In this document: in pieces, positions 17,851-25,904 of the stretch
Numbering within the stretch: position 1 is the stretch's first letter
How the letters are laid out: the number at the start of each line of letters is the position of its first letter
Assembly: GCA_022571515.1 (NCBI GenBank)
Contig: JACZXQ010000007.1
Span: 62,001 to 126,000 of the forward strand
Direction of reading: 5' to 3'
Origin: Gemmatimonadota bacterium
Lineage (GTDB): Bacteria; Gemmatimonadota; Gemmatimonadetes; Longimicrobiales; Gaopeijiaceae
DNA: 64,000 nucleotides
Translations under genes and position numbers: made by a program
Notes under the pieces: model-generated
Databases searched by the model: none
Told to the model about the DNA's origin: nothing
The model's input: only the letters and a program-made list of their open reading frames with translations

Positions 17851-19403
17851 CCCCGGATCCTCTGGCCATGCCTGTTCTCCCGGACCCGGTCCGGAGGACC
17901 CTCGACGAGTTCCGCAGGGAGCTGGGCCTCGACGTGCACCTCTGGGAGCATGGCCTGGACGGCGAGCGGGTGCCGGTGTACCCCATCCATGGTTCCGACG
18001 AGCCGGTTACGGACTCGAACGGCGCGCCTGGCCGCATCGTGCGCACCATATCGCCGCGCGACGGACCGGAGTTCGAGCTGGAGCTTTATTCGCCTACCGG
18101 TGACTCCGCCGAGTCCATGGCGTCTCTCCTCAAATCCGTTCTCGAGCGGACCTTCGATTTCGCCCGAGAGGTGAGGTTCTTCACGTACGAGTTGTCGGAG
18201 CGTTTCGAGGAGATCACCCTCCTGTACTCCATCAGCGAGACGCTGGGCTCCACCCTCGAGCTGGAAGACGCCGCGCAGAACATCCTCGTGGAGGTATGCG
18301 ACGTTCTGAGCGCTTTGCGTGGCTCCCTGTGGGTGTACGAGCCCGAAGGAGAGCAGCTCCACCTGAGGGCCTCGGTCGGGGAGGAGGGGCCGGAGGGACC
18401 GTTGCGGTCCGACGACCCCATGGCCGTCACCGCCCAGGTGTTCCGCGATGGACGCTCGCTCATCGACGATACCGAGCAGAGGCAGTCGATCCTGTCGGTT
18501 CCGATCCGCTACACGCCGCCTAGGGGTGAAGCGCGCACCGTGGGTGTGATCAACCTGGTCGGCCGCAGGACTGGAGGGCGCTTCACCGCGAGCGACCAAA
18601 AGCTCCTGTCGGCGATAGCCAGCCAGATCGGCGCTGCCCTCGAGAACAACCGGCTCATCCAGGAGAGCCTGGCCCAGGAGCGGATGTCGAGCGAGATGGA
18701 GCTTGCCCACAACCTCCAGATGAAATTGCTCCAGGCGCCCGAGACCTTCACCGGCGCGTCGGTTGCGGCCCGAGTCGTGTCGGCCGAGCAGGTAGGTGGC
18801 GACTTCTACCACCTGTTCAACCTGCCCGGCAACAAGGTGGGCGTCATGATCGGAGACGTCTCGACCCACGGCTTTCCGGCCGCGTTGATCATGGCACTCT
18901 CGATGAGCGCCGCCAGCATCTACGCCATGGAGAGCGGTCGGCCCTCCAGCGTGCTGCGCCGCATGGCCGACGCGCTCAGCGACGAGCTCGAAACGACCGA
19001 GATGTACCTGAGCCTGTTCTATGCGGTGATCGACGCGGAGGCGGGTGAGTTGCGTTACAGCAACGCCGGACACCCACACGCCTTCATCATCCATGGGGAC
19101 GGAGAGGCCGTGCGGCTTCTGGCCACCGATCCTCCTGTCGGGATCGCGGGCCCGGAGGCCTACGGGGAGGAGGTGATCCCGTGGGACGCGAGTTCCGACC
19201 TCCTGTTCCTGTTCACGGATGGGCTCTCGGACACGCTGACCGTCCCCGGCCGCCAGAGCGGTGAAGAGTGCGTGATTCGGTACGTGGTGGAGCGCCGCGA
19301 GGACCCGGTCGACGAGATCGTGAGTGGACTGGTTTCACTCGCCGAAGCAGCCACACCCTCGCTCCCCTCCGACGACCGGACCGTCATCGTCTTCCGCTCG
19401 TGA
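17847..19403 (+). CDS. GAF-domain PP2C (SpoIIE/RsbU-type) serine phosphatase
   Basis: The 518-aa protein has an unassigned N-terminal region of about 120 residues. A GAF sensory domain follows (about 130-275, TLLYSISETLGSTLELEDAA to QIGAALENN). A helix links this to a PP2C domain from about 290. Metal-binding acidic motifs are visible in GGDFYHLF, IGDVSTHGFPAALIM, LFTDGLSD and SDDRTVIV. It should dephosphorylate the STAS antagonist and so start the switch in response to a ligand of the GAF or N-terminal region. It has no membrane segment. Overlaps at both ends place it in one transcription unit. Confidence 0.9.
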   Translation: MTPDPLAMPVLPDPVRRTLDEFRRELGLDVHLWEHGLDGERVPVYPIHGSDEPVTDSNGAPGRIVRTISPRDGPEFELELYSPTGDSAESMASLLKSVLERTFDFAREVRFFTYELSERFEEITLLYSISETLGSTLELEDAAQNILVEVCDVLSALRGSLWVYEPEGEQLHLRASVGEEGPEGPLRSDDPMAVTAQVFRDGRSLIDDTEQRQSILSVPIRYTPPRGEARTVGVINLVGRRTGGRFTASDQKLLSAIASQIGAALENNRLIQESLAQERMSSEMELAHNLQMKLLQAPETFTGASVAARVVSAEQVGGDFYHLFNLPGNKVGVMIGDVSTHGFPAALIMALSMSAASIYAMESGRPSSVLRRMADALSDELETTEMYLSLFYAVIDAEAGELRYSNAGHPHAFIIHGDGEAVRLLATDPPVGIAGPEAYGEEVIPWDASSDLLFLFTDGLSDTLTVPGRQSGEECVIRYVVERREDPVDEIVSGLVSLAEAATPSLPSDDRTVIVFRS

Positions 19404-20191
19404 AGCCCAAGCGCTCTCTCGGGCAGAATTTTCTGATCGATCAAAACCTACAGCGCAAGATCACCGGCTCGCTTGGAGATCCGTCTGAACAAGCGCTGGT
19501 GGAGATCGGTCCGGGGAAGGGCGCCCTGACCCAACATCTCATCGGCCTGAGCGACCGCCTCGTCTTGATCGAACTCGACGATGAGTTGGCCGAGGATCTG
19601 CGAGCGTCGTACGGCGGCAGACCGGGCGTGGAAATTATCCACCGGGACGTGCTGACTGTGGACTTTGGCGTGCTGTTTCCGGACCAAACCCCTTTCCGCG
19701 TGGTTGGGAATATCCCGTACAACATCACGGCGCCGATCATCTTCAAGCTCCTCGAGCGTCCGCGCCCGCGTGAGATCCTTCTGATGGTCCAGAAGGAGGT
19801 GGCCGAGCGGCTGGTAGCCGATCCGGGCACCTCCGAGTACGGGGCGCTCACGGTGGGCGTGCGTACGGTGGCGAGCTGCAAGAAGCTGTTTGCGGTCCCT
19901 CGGGCCGCCTTTCGACCGGTCCCCAAGGTGGATTCGGTCGTAATCCGGATCGTTCCCCACGACCCGCCCCCGCTCTCCCTCACGGAGGAAGCCGGCGTGC
20001 GGCGGCTCACCCGTGCGGTGTTCCAATGGCGGCGTAAGCAGCTCCAGAAGACGCTGCGTGACCACCCGGATCTGGCGCTGGACAGGGCGAGCGTGGAGGG
20101 CATCGCCACCGCGACCGGCTGGGACCTCACTCGGCGGCCCGAGACCTTCGCTCCCGACGAACTCGTCCGGATCTCCAAACTCCTGGCATAG
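19400..20191 (+). CDS. rsmA: 16S rRNA (adenine(1518)-N(6)/adenine(1519)-N(6))-dimethyltransferase
   Basis: RsmA (KsgA) dimethylates two adjacent adenines in helix 45 of 16S rRNA. The 263-aa product starts KPKRSLGQNFLID, the family signature. It continues with VEIGPGKGALT (SAM motif I) and the catalytic NIPYN (104-108), then the C-terminal domain ending FAPDELVRISKLL. I took the GTG at 19400, whose GTGA overlaps the preceding stop. Longer starts would run into the phosphatase gene. A GCCGCC/GGCGGC hairpin (20194-20207) follows the stop but lacks a T-run. Confidence 0.94.
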   Translation: MKPKRSLGQNFLIDQNLQRKITGSLGDPSEQALVEIGPGKGALTQHLIGLSDRLVLIELDDELAEDLRASYGGRPGVEIIHRDVLTVDFGVLFPDQTPFRVVGNIPYNITAPIIFKLLERPRPREILLMVQKEVAERLVADPGTSEYGALTVGVRTVASCKKLFAVPRAAFRPVPKVDSVVIRIVPHDPPPLSLTEEAGVRRLTRAVFQWRRKQLQKTLRDHPDLALDRASVEGIATATGWDLTRRPETFAPDELVRISKLLA

Positions 20192-20208
20192 CTGCCGCCT
20201 GGGCGGCG

Positions 20209-20238
20209 TTGGCGCTCGGGACTCCCTCGGCCTAGTAT
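20209..20238 (+). promoter_or_regulatory. Predicted rex promoter
   Basis: TTGGCG (20209-20214) and TAGTAT (20233-20238) are spaced by 18 bases. The -10 box runs directly into the Rex operator, which would cover the transcription start. This geometry fits autorepression. Confidence 0.5.
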
Positions 20239-20255
20239 TGTGAAGGTTTTCACAA
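20238..20255 (+). promoter_or_regulatory. Rex operator (autoregulatory ROP site)
   Basis: The sequence TTGTGAA-GGTT-TTCACAA is a perfect inverted repeat with 7-base arms and a 4-base spacer. It matches the established Rex-binding consensus (TTGTGAAnnnnTTCACAA). It lies about 45 bases before the rex start codon. Rex releases this type of site when the NADH/NAD ratio rises, so rex should be induced under reducing or oxygen-limited conditions. Confidence 0.85.
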
Positions 20256-20298
20256 GCTGTGGGCTCGACCCGCTGGAAGACGAATCTCGGCGGGTGGG

Positions 20299-20952
20299 AT
20301 GACGCGAGGAAGACGACAGGCACCTGTGTCCAAGAAAATCTCCGAATCAGCGGTGCGCCGGCTCTCCTTGTACCTGCGCACTCTCGAAGAACTCGATCGT
20401 GCCGGGCAAGAGATGGTTTCTAGCGAGCAGCTGGCCGCCAAGAGTGCGACCACGGCCGCCCAAGTGCGGAAGGACCTGTCTCTGTTCGGCTCATTCGGAA
20501 AGCGCGGTTTCGGCTATACGGTCGAGGAGCTCGGCCGGGCGCTTCGCGACATTCTTGGTCTCACCCAGCCGTGGCGGGTGGCGCTGATCGGAGCCGGACG
20601 CATCGGGTCGGCGCTCTTCGAGTACCGAGGGCTCACGCACCGGGGCTTCCAGATCGTGGCTGTCTTTGACTGTGATCCCTCCAAGATCGGGCGAAAATGG
20701 GGTGATTCGATGATTCGCGATGTCGCGGAGCTGGAGCGGGTGGTGGGCGATCTCGACATCCAGATCGCCATCCTCGCTGTACCCGTGGAAGCCGTTCAAG
20801 GGGTGATGGATCAGGCCAGCCGCGCGGGGGTACGGGGCGTCCTCAACTTCGCCCCAAGACGCCTCAAGGTGCCCGCGGGAGTAACCGTGAAGGACGTGAA
20901 CTTGGTCATTGAATTGGAGTCCCTCACCTTCGCGCTCAGCCAGGGCGTCTAG
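20299..20952 (+). CDS. rex: Redox-sensing transcriptional repressor Rex
   Basis: The 217-aa product has the Rex winged helix (AVRRLSLYLRTLEEL, SSEQLAAKSATTAAQVRKDLSLFGSFGKRGFGY). The Rossmann NADH-binding domain carries GAGRIG (98-103), FDCDPSKIG and GVRGVLNFAPRRL. Rex represses fermentation and respiratory genes when NADH is low. The perfect operator upstream strongly supports the call. The ATG at 20299 is used; a GTG at 20326 is an alternative that removes nine poorly conserved residues. The next gene is in the same frame 33 bases after the stop. Confidence 0.96.
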   Translation: MTRGRRQAPVSKKISESAVRRLSLYLRTLEELDRAGQEMVSSEQLAAKSATTAAQVRKDLSLFGSFGKRGFGYTVEELGRALRDILGLTQPWRVALIGAGRIGSALFEYRGLTHRGFQIVAVFDCDPSKIGRKWGDSMIRDVAELERVVGDLDIQIAILAVPVEAVQGVMDQASRAGVRGVLNFAPRRLKVPAGVTVKDVNLVIELESLTFALSQGV

Positions 20953-20985
20953 TCGGTTATCGGGCGGGGTAGGGCGCTCGTCGGG

Positions 20986-21810
20986 GTGGCCGCGGAGATC
21001 CTGAAGGACGGACCTGTGCACACGCTCGATCTGGCCAGCGCCGTTCTCAGGTTGTCGGGCAACGCCGGTGCGGCATCGGCCGCCGTCTTCGCGCTGCTGG
21101 GCTCCGACCAACGGTTCAAGGTCGACTCGGAGGGTCGCTGGACCCTCTGCGGCTCTCCACCGGGCACGCCGCTGATGTCCCTGCGATACGCCGTCGTGGA
21201 CGTCGAAACCACCGGGGGACCCTACTCGGGGGGCCACCGCATGAGCGAGCTGGCCATCTACGAAATCCGGGACGGCGCGATCACGGAGGAGTACCACACG
21301 CTGCTGAATCCAGGGCGCCGCATTCCGCCCAAGATCGAGGTTGTTACCGGCATTACCAACGAGATGGTCGCTGCGGCGCCGGCGTTCGAGCACGTCGCCG
21401 GCGAGGTGGCCGAACGGCTCGAGGGCCGCATATTCGTAGCGCACAACGTAAGATTCGACTGGGGCTTCGTGAGCCGGGAGCTCGTGGATGCCCTAGGAGA
21501 GGCGCCGAGGGTCGAGCGTCTCTGCACCGTGCAGTTGGCGCGGAAGCTCCTGCCTCGCGTCCGGCGCCGGAACCTCGATGCGCTCGCCTCTCACTTCGAC
21601 ATCCGGATACATCCTCGCCATCGGGCACACGGCGATGCTCTGGCGACCGCGAGGATCCTGCTCAGGCTCCTGGACGAGGCGAGCACGCTGGGCCTCGTGG
21701 ATCTCGATGCTCTCAGGGGCTACATGCGCCGCCCGCGCCGCGGGCGCCCACGCGGCAAGGCCCGCCAAGGGCAGCAACTCGCCCTCCTGGACGTGGGTAC
21801 CGGTGGCTGA
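20986..21810 (+). CDS. DnaQ-like 3'-5' exonuclease with N-terminal winged-helix-like region
   Basis: The 274-aa protein carries a DEDDh exonuclease domain like the DNA polymerase III epsilon subunit. Its acidic and His residues are D72 and E74 in DVETTG, D158 in HNVRFDWGF, and H212-x4-D217 in HRAHGDA. The first 60 residues are separate. They have the pattern AAEILKDGPVHTLDLASAV, FALLGSDQRF and GRWTL, which resembles a HARE-type winged helix. The C-terminus is an Arg-rich tail (RRPRRGRPRGK). The start is GTG, the first possible start after the rex stop in this frame. A repair or RNA/DNA trimming role is inferred. Confidence 0.82.
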   Translation: MAAEILKDGPVHTLDLASAVLRLSGNAGAASAAVFALLGSDQRFKVDSEGRWTLCGSPPGTPLMSLRYAVVDVETTGGPYSGGHRMSELAIYEIRDGAITEEYHTLLNPGRRIPPKIEVVTGITNEMVAAAPAFEHVAGEVAERLEGRIFVAHNVRFDWGFVSRELVDALGEAPRVERLCTVQLARKLLPRVRRRNLDALASHFDIRIHPRHRAHGDALATARILLRLLDEASTLGLVDLDALRGYMRRPRRGRPRGKARQGQQLALLDVGTGG

Positions 21811-21948
21811 GCCGAGCTCCGCGAAAGCCAATGCGAGTCCTTGGGATCGCAGGTGACCGGGGATCCGATTCCTTCTACATTAGAACGCTATTCATGGAAC
21901 GCTGCGGCTGCTTCCGCTGCGCCCGACCACTGTGACCACAAGCGCTAC

Positions 21949-23160
21949 ATGACCGATCGATCCAGACAACCTGTAATCGTGGGCACCGCCCGGACGCCCA
22001 TCGGGCGGTTCTTGGGAGGGCTCGTTTCGGTGCCTGCGACCGAACTCGGAGCCGTGGCCGTGAGGGCCGCCGTCGAGCGGGCCGGCATCGACGCCAGCGA
22101 GGTACAGGAAGTCATCATGGGCCACGTCATGTCGGCAGGGGCCGGGCAGGCACCCGCGAGGCAGGCGGCCATCGGGGCCGGGCTACCCGGCGGGGTCGCG
22201 GCGTTGACGGTGAACAAGGTATGTGGCTCGGGCCTGAAGGCGGTGATGCTGGCCGCGCAGGCTGTACGCGCAGGCGATGCGCACCTCATCGTGGCAGGGG
22301 GCATGGAGTCCATGTCCAACGTGCCGTTCTACCTCCGCGACTTCCGCACGGGCGCCAAATTCGGGGATCGTGCCGCTCAGGACGGCCTCATTCTCGACGG
22401 TCTGTGGTGCTCGTTCGGACAGTGCCACATGGGTGGGCATGCCGAGTACACGGCGGCCAAGTCGGGTGTGACCCGGGAGGACGCCGACCAGTTCTCGCTC
22501 AGATCGCACGAGAAGGCGGTTGCGGCCATCGACGCGGGAAAGTTCGAAGCCGAGATCGTGCCCGTCTCCATCGAGAGCGGGCGAGGCACGACGGTGGTGG
22601 ACACGGACGAATCACCGCGCCGCGATACCTCGCTCGACGCACTAGGAAAGCTCCGTCCAGCGTTCCCGAACGACGCACCCGAGGACATCGAGGAGTTGGT
22701 GGTGACCGCCGGCAACGCTCCGGGCCTGAATGACGGTGCCGCCGCTCTGGTCGTGGCGTCCCGCGAATATGCGGATGCGCATGGTCTGCCGGTCACGGCG
22801 GTCATCTCGGAGTACGCCACGAGTGGTACCGAACCGAGAGATCTCTTCTTTGCGCCCATCGAGGCGGTGAGAAGCCTCATGGACAAGGAGGGGAAGGCCG
22901 TCGGCGACTACGGGCTCGTCGAGTTGAACGAGGCCTTCGCCGTTCAGGCCATCGCGGACATGCGGGCGCTCGAGATGGATGCGGAGCGGGTCAACGTGAA
23001 CGGTGGTGCGGTGGCTCTGGGACACCCGCTGGGGGCGTCCGGCGCCAGGATTCTGGTCACGTTGTTGGGTGCGATGGACGACCGCGACGTGGACACGGGC
23101 CTGGCGGGCCTGTGCCTCGGTGGAGGCAATGCCGTGGCCCTTTCCGTGGAGAAGGTATGA
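21949..23160 (+). CDS. Acetyl-CoA C-acetyltransferase (thiolase)
   Basis: This 403-aa thiolase should condense or cleave acyl-CoA units. The nucleophilic Cys is C92 in NKVCGSGLKA. The second active-site motifs are NEAFAVQ, GHPLGASGARI and the C-terminal CLGGGNA, the last differing slightly from the usual CIGGGQG. I placed the start at the ATG at 21949, where the conserved core begins. A longer reading from 21841 gives a non-conserved, low-complexity extension. With the dehydrogenases downstream it forms a short-chain acyl-CoA or butanoate pathway. Its direction (degradation or synthesis) cannot be read from sequence. Confidence 0.92.
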   Translation: MTDRSRQPVIVGTARTPIGRFLGGLVSVPATELGAVAVRAAVERAGIDASEVQEVIMGHVMSAGAGQAPARQAAIGAGLPGGVAALTVNKVCGSGLKAVMLAAQAVRAGDAHLIVAGGMESMSNVPFYLRDFRTGAKFGDRAAQDGLILDGLWCSFGQCHMGGHAEYTAAKSGVTREDADQFSLRSHEKAVAAIDAGKFEAEIVPVSIESGRGTTVVDTDESPRRDTSLDALGKLRPAFPNDAPEDIEELVVTAGNAPGLNDGAAALVVASREYADAHGLPVTAVISEYATSGTEPRDLFFAPIEAVRSLMDKEGKAVGDYGLVELNEAFAVQAIADMRALEMDAERVNVNGGAVALGHPLGASGARILVTLLGAMDDRDVDTGLAGLCLGGGNAVALSVEKV

Positions 23161-23193
23161 AGGGACTGTCGATATGACCGGAGAGACCGATCG

Positions 23194-23781
23194 ATGAACG
23201 CCATCATCAGCACGGCCAGACATTGGGCTGTCCACGAGCTTGCCCCCTCCCGGAGTGTGCGTGTCGGGTTGGGTATCGTTGCGTTCGTGATCATGACCTC
23301 CCTGTCGGCATACGTGTCCGTACCGCTACCGGGGACCGCGGTCCCGATGACGCTTCAGTCTCTGTTCGTGATCTTGGCGGGGGCCGTGCTGGGCCCCTGG
23401 GCGGGTGCGGCGGCCATGGTGTCCTATTTGGGTGTCGGCCTAGCCGGAGCACCGGTCTTTTCGGTGGGTCATGCCGGAATCGCCTGGTTACTCGGTCCGA
23501 CCGGCGGTTACCTGATCGCCTTTCCGGCCGCGGCGTGCGCTGTGGGTCTGCTGGCCGGGGGTCGCGACGCCGGTGGGCCTCGCGTATTGGCGGCGCTCCT
23601 GGTGGGGACGATGGTGATCTTCGTGGGAGGAGTGGCCCAACTCCTCGTGATCACCAACCAGACCTTCGCGACGGTGTTCGCGCTGGGCGTGGCGCCGTTC
23701 ATGGTGGGCGGCGTGATCAAGGCTCTGATCGCGCTGATGGTGACGCGCCAGATCCGGGCGACCGGACAGGAGCGCTCCTAG
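23194..23781 (+). CDS. bioY: Biotin transporter BioY
   Basis: BioY is the substrate-binding membrane protein of biotin ECF transporters and can work alone in some bacteria. The 195-aa protein has about six hydrophobic segments and the family motifs VPLPGTAVPMTLQSLFVILAG and GPTGGYLIAFP. GGAGAG precedes the ATG. No bioM/bioN (ECF ATPase and T subunit) or bio synthesis gene is adjacent. It sits between two acyl-CoA genes, which fits a demand for biotin by acyl-CoA carboxylases but does not prove it. Confidence 0.92.
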   Translation: MNAIISTARHWAVHELAPSRSVRVGLGIVAFVIMTSLSAYVSVPLPGTAVPMTLQSLFVILAGAVLGPWAGAAAMVSYLGVGLAGAPVFSVGHAGIAWLLGPTGGYLIAFPAAACAVGLLAGGRDAGGPRVLAALLVGTMVIFVGGVAQLLVITNQTFATVFALGVAPFMVGGVIKALIALMVTRQIRATGQERS

Positions 23782-23826
23782 CCACCGTCGTTGAGACGAG
23801 TGATGACCGCAGTCGAGGACGGTGGA

Positions 23827-24684
23827 ATGGCGATCGATCGAATCGCAGTGATAGGAAGCGGGACGATGGGCAATGGCATCGCCCACGTGTGTGCGCAGCA
23901 TGGGCGATCCGTGCACCTCGTGGATGTCTCCGACGAGCTGTTGGAGAAGGCCCTCGCCGCGATCTCGAAGAACCTGGACCGCCAGGTGAAGAAGGATCTG
24001 CTTACGGAGTCCGAGAAGACCGACACCCTGGGACGCATTACTGGATTCACGTCGCTCGAGTCAGCGGTGGCCGACGTCCAGTTGGCCGTCGAGGCTGTCC
24101 CGGAGGACGCAGAACTAAAGTATTCCATCATGCGTTCGCTTGATGATGCCTGCTCGGACGACACGATCCTGGCGAGCAACACGTCATCCATCTCGATCAC
24201 CGAAATCGCCGCAAGGACCACACGGCCCGAACGCGTTATCGGGATGCACTTCATGAACCCGGTACCGGTGATGAGGCTGGTGGAGATCATCCGGGGCCTC
24301 GCTACGTCGGACGAGACGACCACCGCCGTGATGACCTTGGCGAGCGAGTTGGGCAAGACGCCGGTGGAGGTGAACGACTCTCCGGGTTTCGTCTCCAACC
24401 GGGTCCTCATTCCGATGATCAACGAGGCCGTGTTCGCCCTCATGGAGGGTGTCGCGGATGCGGAGGCCATCGATACGGTCATGAAGCTCGGCATGAACCA
24501 TCCCATGGGCCCGCTCGCGCTGGCGGATCTGATTGGGTTGGACACGGTGCTGAACATTTTGGACGTGCTGCACCGGGACCTCGGTGAGGACAAATATCGG
24601 CCCTGTCCGCTGTTGCGAAAGCACGTCGCGGCGGGTTGGCTCGGCCGCAAGAGCGGTCGTGGATTTCACAGCTACGAGTCCTGA
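23827..24684 (+). CDS. 3-hydroxybutyryl-CoA dehydrogenase
   Basis: The 285-aa product begins with the NAD-binding Rossmann motif IAVIGSGTMGNGIAHVCAQ. It carries the catalytic His-Glu region (SNTSSISITEIA, then GMHFMNPVPVMRLVEII) and the conserved SPGFVSNRVLIPMINEAVF segment. Its C-terminus has MGPLALADLIGLDT and GRKSGRGFHSY. These are hallmarks of the short 3-hydroxyacyl-CoA dehydrogenase. I used the ATG at 23827, which fits the family N-terminus. ATG 23803 and a TTG at 23791 are possible earlier starts. It works with the thiolase and acyl-CoA dehydrogenase beside it. Confidence 0.92.
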   Translation: MAIDRIAVIGSGTMGNGIAHVCAQHGRSVHLVDVSDELLEKALAAISKNLDRQVKKDLLTESEKTDTLGRITGFTSLESAVADVQLAVEAVPEDAELKYSIMRSLDDACSDDTILASNTSSISITEIAARTTRPERVIGMHFMNPVPVMRLVEIIRGLATSDETTTAVMTLASELGKTPVEVNDSPGFVSNRVLIPMINEAVFALMEGVADAEAIDTVMKLGMNHPMGPLALADLIGLDTVLNILDVLHRDLGEDKYRPCPLLRKHVAAGWLGRKSGRGFHSYES

Positions 24685-24693
24685 GAGGCCTGT

Positions 24694-25878
24694 TTGACGG
24701 GCGAATTCACTACCGACCAACTGGAGATCCGGGCGATGGCCCGGGACTTTGCCGCAGGCGAAATCCGGCCACATGCGCCGCAGTGGGACGCCGCGCGAGA
24801 GCTCGACCCGGGTATCTTCGACAAGCTCGCCGAGTTGGGCTTCATGGGCATGCGGGTACCGGAGGAGTACGGAGGCTTGGGTTTCGACGCGAGCACTTAT
24901 TTGCTTGCGCTCGAGGAGCTGGCATGGGGAGACGCGGCTGTCTCGCTTACGGTCGCAATCCAGAATGGCCCGGTAACGGCGCTGCTGCTTGCGCATGGCA
25001 CGCACGAGCAGCGCGAGCGGTACTTGCCCGCCATGGCGGCGGGCGACGTTCTCACGGCGTTCGCGCTGTCGGAGAAGGACGCCGGGAGTGATGCTGGAGG
25101 CCTCGGCTGCCAGGCCGTGCGGGACGGCGACGGCTGGGTGCTCAGCGGAGAGAAGCGCTGGGTGACCAACGGCGCCCGCGCCGGCCTGGTCCTGGTCTTC
25201 GCGCGAACGGACCCGTCGGCCGAGCGGGGGCATGGCATCGGGGCGTTCATCGTGGATCCGTCCGCTGACGGATATGGAGTGACGGGCCGCGAGACAACCA
25301 TGGGCCTACGCGCCTCCGAGACGGTGTCCGTGCAACTGGACGGCGTCCGCATCGATGCGGATGCGGTGGTGGGAGACCCCGAGCGGGGCTTTCGTTATGC
25401 CCTGGAGGCCATCGATGTCGGGCGGTTGGGCATCGGCGCCCAGGCGGTTGGAATCGCCCAGGCTGCGTTCGAGCACTCCGTGGCCTACGCTTTGGAGCGA
25501 AAGCAGTTCGGGCGGCCGATCGCCGAGTTCGGAGCGATTCAGGGCAAGCTGGCGGACATGGCCGCGCGCATCGCCGGTGCCCGTGCGCTGGTGCACGCGG
25601 GGGCCGCCGCGATGGAGTCCGGATCGTGTGGGTCCGGAGCCGATAGCCTGTCGGCCCGCGCCGCGAGTGCCAAGCTCCAGGCGAGTGAGACGGCGTTCTG
25701 GGTGGCTGACGAGGCGGTGCAGATTTTCGGCGGGTACGGCTACATGAGGGACTATCCGGTCGAGAAACTGCTCCGCGATGCCAAGGGCACAGAGATTTAT
25801 GAGGGGACGAGCGAGATCCTTCGCTTCGTGATCGCGAGGGAGATACTGGACGAGGCCGCAAAGGGCCACGACAACTGA
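24694..25878 (+). CDS. Acyl-CoA dehydrogenase
   Basis: This 394-aa FAD enzyme introduces the trans-2 double bond into acyl-CoA. Motifs visible are FALSEKDAGSD and WVLSGEKRWVTNG (flavin and substrate binding), RKQFGRPIAEFGAIQ, and IFGGYGYMRDYPVEKLLRDAK. IYEGTSEIL contains the catalytic Glu of short- and medium-chain members. The start is TTG at 24694, nine bases after the preceding stop. The exact chain length is not readable. The next gene, leucine dehydrogenase, suggests a possible role in branched-chain amino acid breakdown. Confidence 0.93.
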   Translation: MTGEFTTDQLEIRAMARDFAAGEIRPHAPQWDAARELDPGIFDKLAELGFMGMRVPEEYGGLGFDASTYLLALEELAWGDAAVSLTVAIQNGPVTALLLAHGTHEQRERYLPAMAAGDVLTAFALSEKDAGSDAGGLGCQAVRDGDGWVLSGEKRWVTNGARAGLVLVFARTDPSAERGHGIGAFIVDPSADGYGVTGRETTMGLRASETVSVQLDGVRIDADAVVGDPERGFRYALEAIDVGRLGIGAQAVGIAQAAFEHSVAYALERKQFGRPIAEFGAIQGKLADMAARIAGARALVHAGAAAMESGSCGSGADSLSARAASAKLQASETAFWVADEAVQIFGGYGYMRDYPVEKLLRDAKGTEIYEGTSEILRFVIAREILDEAAKGHDN

Positions 25879-25904
25879 CGATAGCTAGCCGAGGCCGATA
25901 ACGG

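Noticed and set aside
17463-19094. 543-codon minus-strand frame opposite the kinase and phosphatase genes
   Set aside because: It is antisense to clear RsbW and PP2C motifs and shows no family features of its own.
20194-20207. GCCGCC/GGCGGC hairpin after rsmA as a terminator
   Set aside because: The loop is two bases and no T-run follows, so intrinsic termination is not supported.
21841-21948. Upstream extension of the thiolase
   Set aside because: The extra 36 residues are Ala/Ser-rich and not conserved in thiolases. The family core starts just after the ATG at 21949.
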